Assembly: GCA_043775075.1 (NCBI GenBank)
Contig: JAYVSS010000280.1
Coordinates: 1-6,080 of the forward strand
Origin: JANLQX01 sp043775075
GTDB taxonomy: Bacteria > Actinomycetota > Acidimicrobiia > Acidimicrobiales > JANYDT01
Length of the DNA: 6,080 bases
Reading direction: 5' to 3'
Shown here: piece by piece, positions 5,343 to 6,080 of the stretch
How the letters are laid out: every line of letters begins with the position of its first letter
Numbering within the stretch: position 1 is the stretch's first letter
Position numbers and translations under genes: made by a program
The notes under the pieces: generated by a model
The model's input: the letters and a program-made list of their open reading frames with translations, nothing else
Database searches by the model: none
What the model was told of the DNA's origin: nothing

Positions 5343-5393
5343 GTGGACGCGAATTGGTCCCGGTCGACGACTTTTCTCTGAAGCCGACCCTCG

Positions 5394-6080
5394 CTAACGA
5401 CGAAGAATCTTGAGGAGCCGGTCGGGGTAGGAGGTGTAAATGCCGTCGACGCCGATGTCGACAAGGTGTTGCATGTCGGCCGGATCATTGACCACCCAGG
5501 TCAGTACGGCGATTCCGTGGGCGTGGGCAAAGTCGAGTGATGCTTTGTCGACGAGCGTTCGGCCGCCGCTTCGATACGGCGGCTGGTCAACTCCCACAGC
5601 GGACACAAAGTCCTTCGCCCCGCTCGCCCGAGCGTCACGTGAGGCATACACGTCGACCATCGTTGCGCTGGTTTGGACATCGGGGCAGCGCTTGCGAAAA
5701 GCCAAGATTTGGTCGTCGTTGTTCGATCCGACGAACACGTCGTTGCGCCTGTTGTATGCGCGTAGAAGTTCGCAGACGGGTTTGATCATGTTCATCGACT
5801 CGTCTTTCAGGTCGATCGAAAGCAAAGCCTTCGGAAACTGCTTCAGAATTGTTTCGAGAGTTGGTATGTATGTGTTCGTATTGCGAAATGGGTGGGTCTT
5901 GGTTCCGAATGACCAGCCGGCGTCCAGCTTTCCCAGCTGTGATGCGGTCATCGACGAAACCTTGCCGCGTTGGCCGGTGGTGCGAAGGGTGTCGGCATCG
6001 TGAATGAGCACCGGAATACCATCGCTGCTGAGACGAACGTCGACATCGACGGCGTCGGCACCCATGGCCATGGTCTTTTC
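5394..6080 (-). CDS. Glycerophosphodiester phosphodiesterase, N-terminus beyond the window
   Basis: This enzyme family hydrolyses glycerophosphodiesters from phospholipid turnover to glycerol 3-phosphate and an alcohol. The frame runs off the right edge; the visible part continues as EKTMAMGADAVDVDVRLSSD, so the ATG at 6071 is internal and the family's first motif (HRGxxxxPENT) lies outside. Counting from that Met, visible landmarks are DVDVRLSSDG (9-18), VLIHD (21-25), IPTLETIL (69-76, acidic ligand Glu73), SIDLKD (85-90), VLTWVVNDPADMQHLVDIGV (189-208) and DGIYTSYPDRLL (209-220), all in the order of the TIM-barrel fold. The usual metal-binding E-x-D is D-x-D here (residues 9 and 11), a conservative change also seen in some relatives. 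The protein ends at KILRR without a further domain. Whether it is secreted cannot be seen because the N-terminus is missing. Confidence 0.92.
   Translation of the reverse strand, partial: EKTMAMGADAVDVDVRLSSDGIPVLIHDADTLRTTGQRGKVSSMTASQLGKLDAGWSFGTKTHPFRNTNTYIPTLETILKQFPKALLSIDLKDESMNMIKPVCELLRAYNRRNDVFVGSNNDDQILAFRKRCPDVQTSATMVDVYASRDARASGAKDFVSAVGVDQPPYRSGGRTLVDKASLDFAHAHGIAVLTWVVNDPADMQHLVDIGVDGIYTSYPDRLLKILRR

Noticed and set aside
5237..5393. Minus-strand open frame after the phosphodiesterase stop, reading VVSEGRLQRK and onward
   Set aside because: It has no start codon of its own outside the phosphodiesterase gene, codon use is not clearly coding, and it overlaps the hairpin.
1..6080. 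tRNA, rRNA, CRISPR array, insertion sequence or prophage
   Set aside because: No cloverleaf, regular repeat-spacer pattern, transposase or phage-type gene was found by reading both strands.

Overview
This is about 6 kb of moderately high-GC chromosomal DNA, most likely from an actinobacterium. An Acidimicrobiia/Ilumatobacter-like lineage is my best guess. The reasons are the ECF sigma/YcnI pairing, frequent GTG starts, TANNNT-type -10 boxes placed so close to start codons that transcripts would be leaderless, and the sequence style of the HD and RlmG-like proteins. The taxonomic call is an inference.

Layout. (a) 1-1190, minus strand: a two-gene operon with an ECF sigma factor (666-1190) and an overlapping membrane protein (46-669) that resembles the membrane half of a zinc-finger anti-sigma factor but has no cysteine. 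A strong hairpin follows the operon at 2-44. (b) 1191-1283: a divergent promoter region with an ECF-like promoter in front of (c) a secreted YcnI/DUF1775 copper-binding-type protein (1284-1763, plus). (d) 1767-2810: a degraded stretch. It holds a minus-strand ORF (1767-2153) whose 3' part looks coding, and a plus-strand remnant (about 2221-2679) of the TPR-like C-terminal region of a large LuxR/adenylate-cyclase-type regulator, interrupted by a stop codon. Each keeps only its 3' end. (e) 2811-3126, plus: two tiny membrane proteins (70 and 36 aa) with overlapping reading frames. (f) 3159-3932, minus: a stand-alone HD-domain protein equivalent to the C-terminal half of a CCA tRNA nucleotidyltransferase, with the nucleotidyltransferase head missing. 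(g) 3933-4038: a compact divergent promoter region with a perfect 12-bp palindrome. (h) 4039-5226, plus: an RlmG/RsmC-type rRNA guanine-N2 methyltransferase. (i) 5227-5393: a convergent intergenic region with a hairpin. (j) 5394 to the right edge, minus: a glycerophosphodiester phosphodiesterase whose N-terminus is outside the window.

How the genes relate. The sigma factor, its membrane partner and YcnI plausibly form one regulatory unit, with the sigma factor driving ycnI and possibly itself. The HD protein and the RlmG-like enzyme are both RNA-related by family and share a divergent promoter. The rest looks like unrelated single genes. I saw no phage, transposon, CRISPR, tRNA or rRNA. The points most worth checking are the headless CCA-type HD protein with its own promoter, the cysteine-less anti-sigma-like protein, and the leaderless ECF promoter in front of ycnI.
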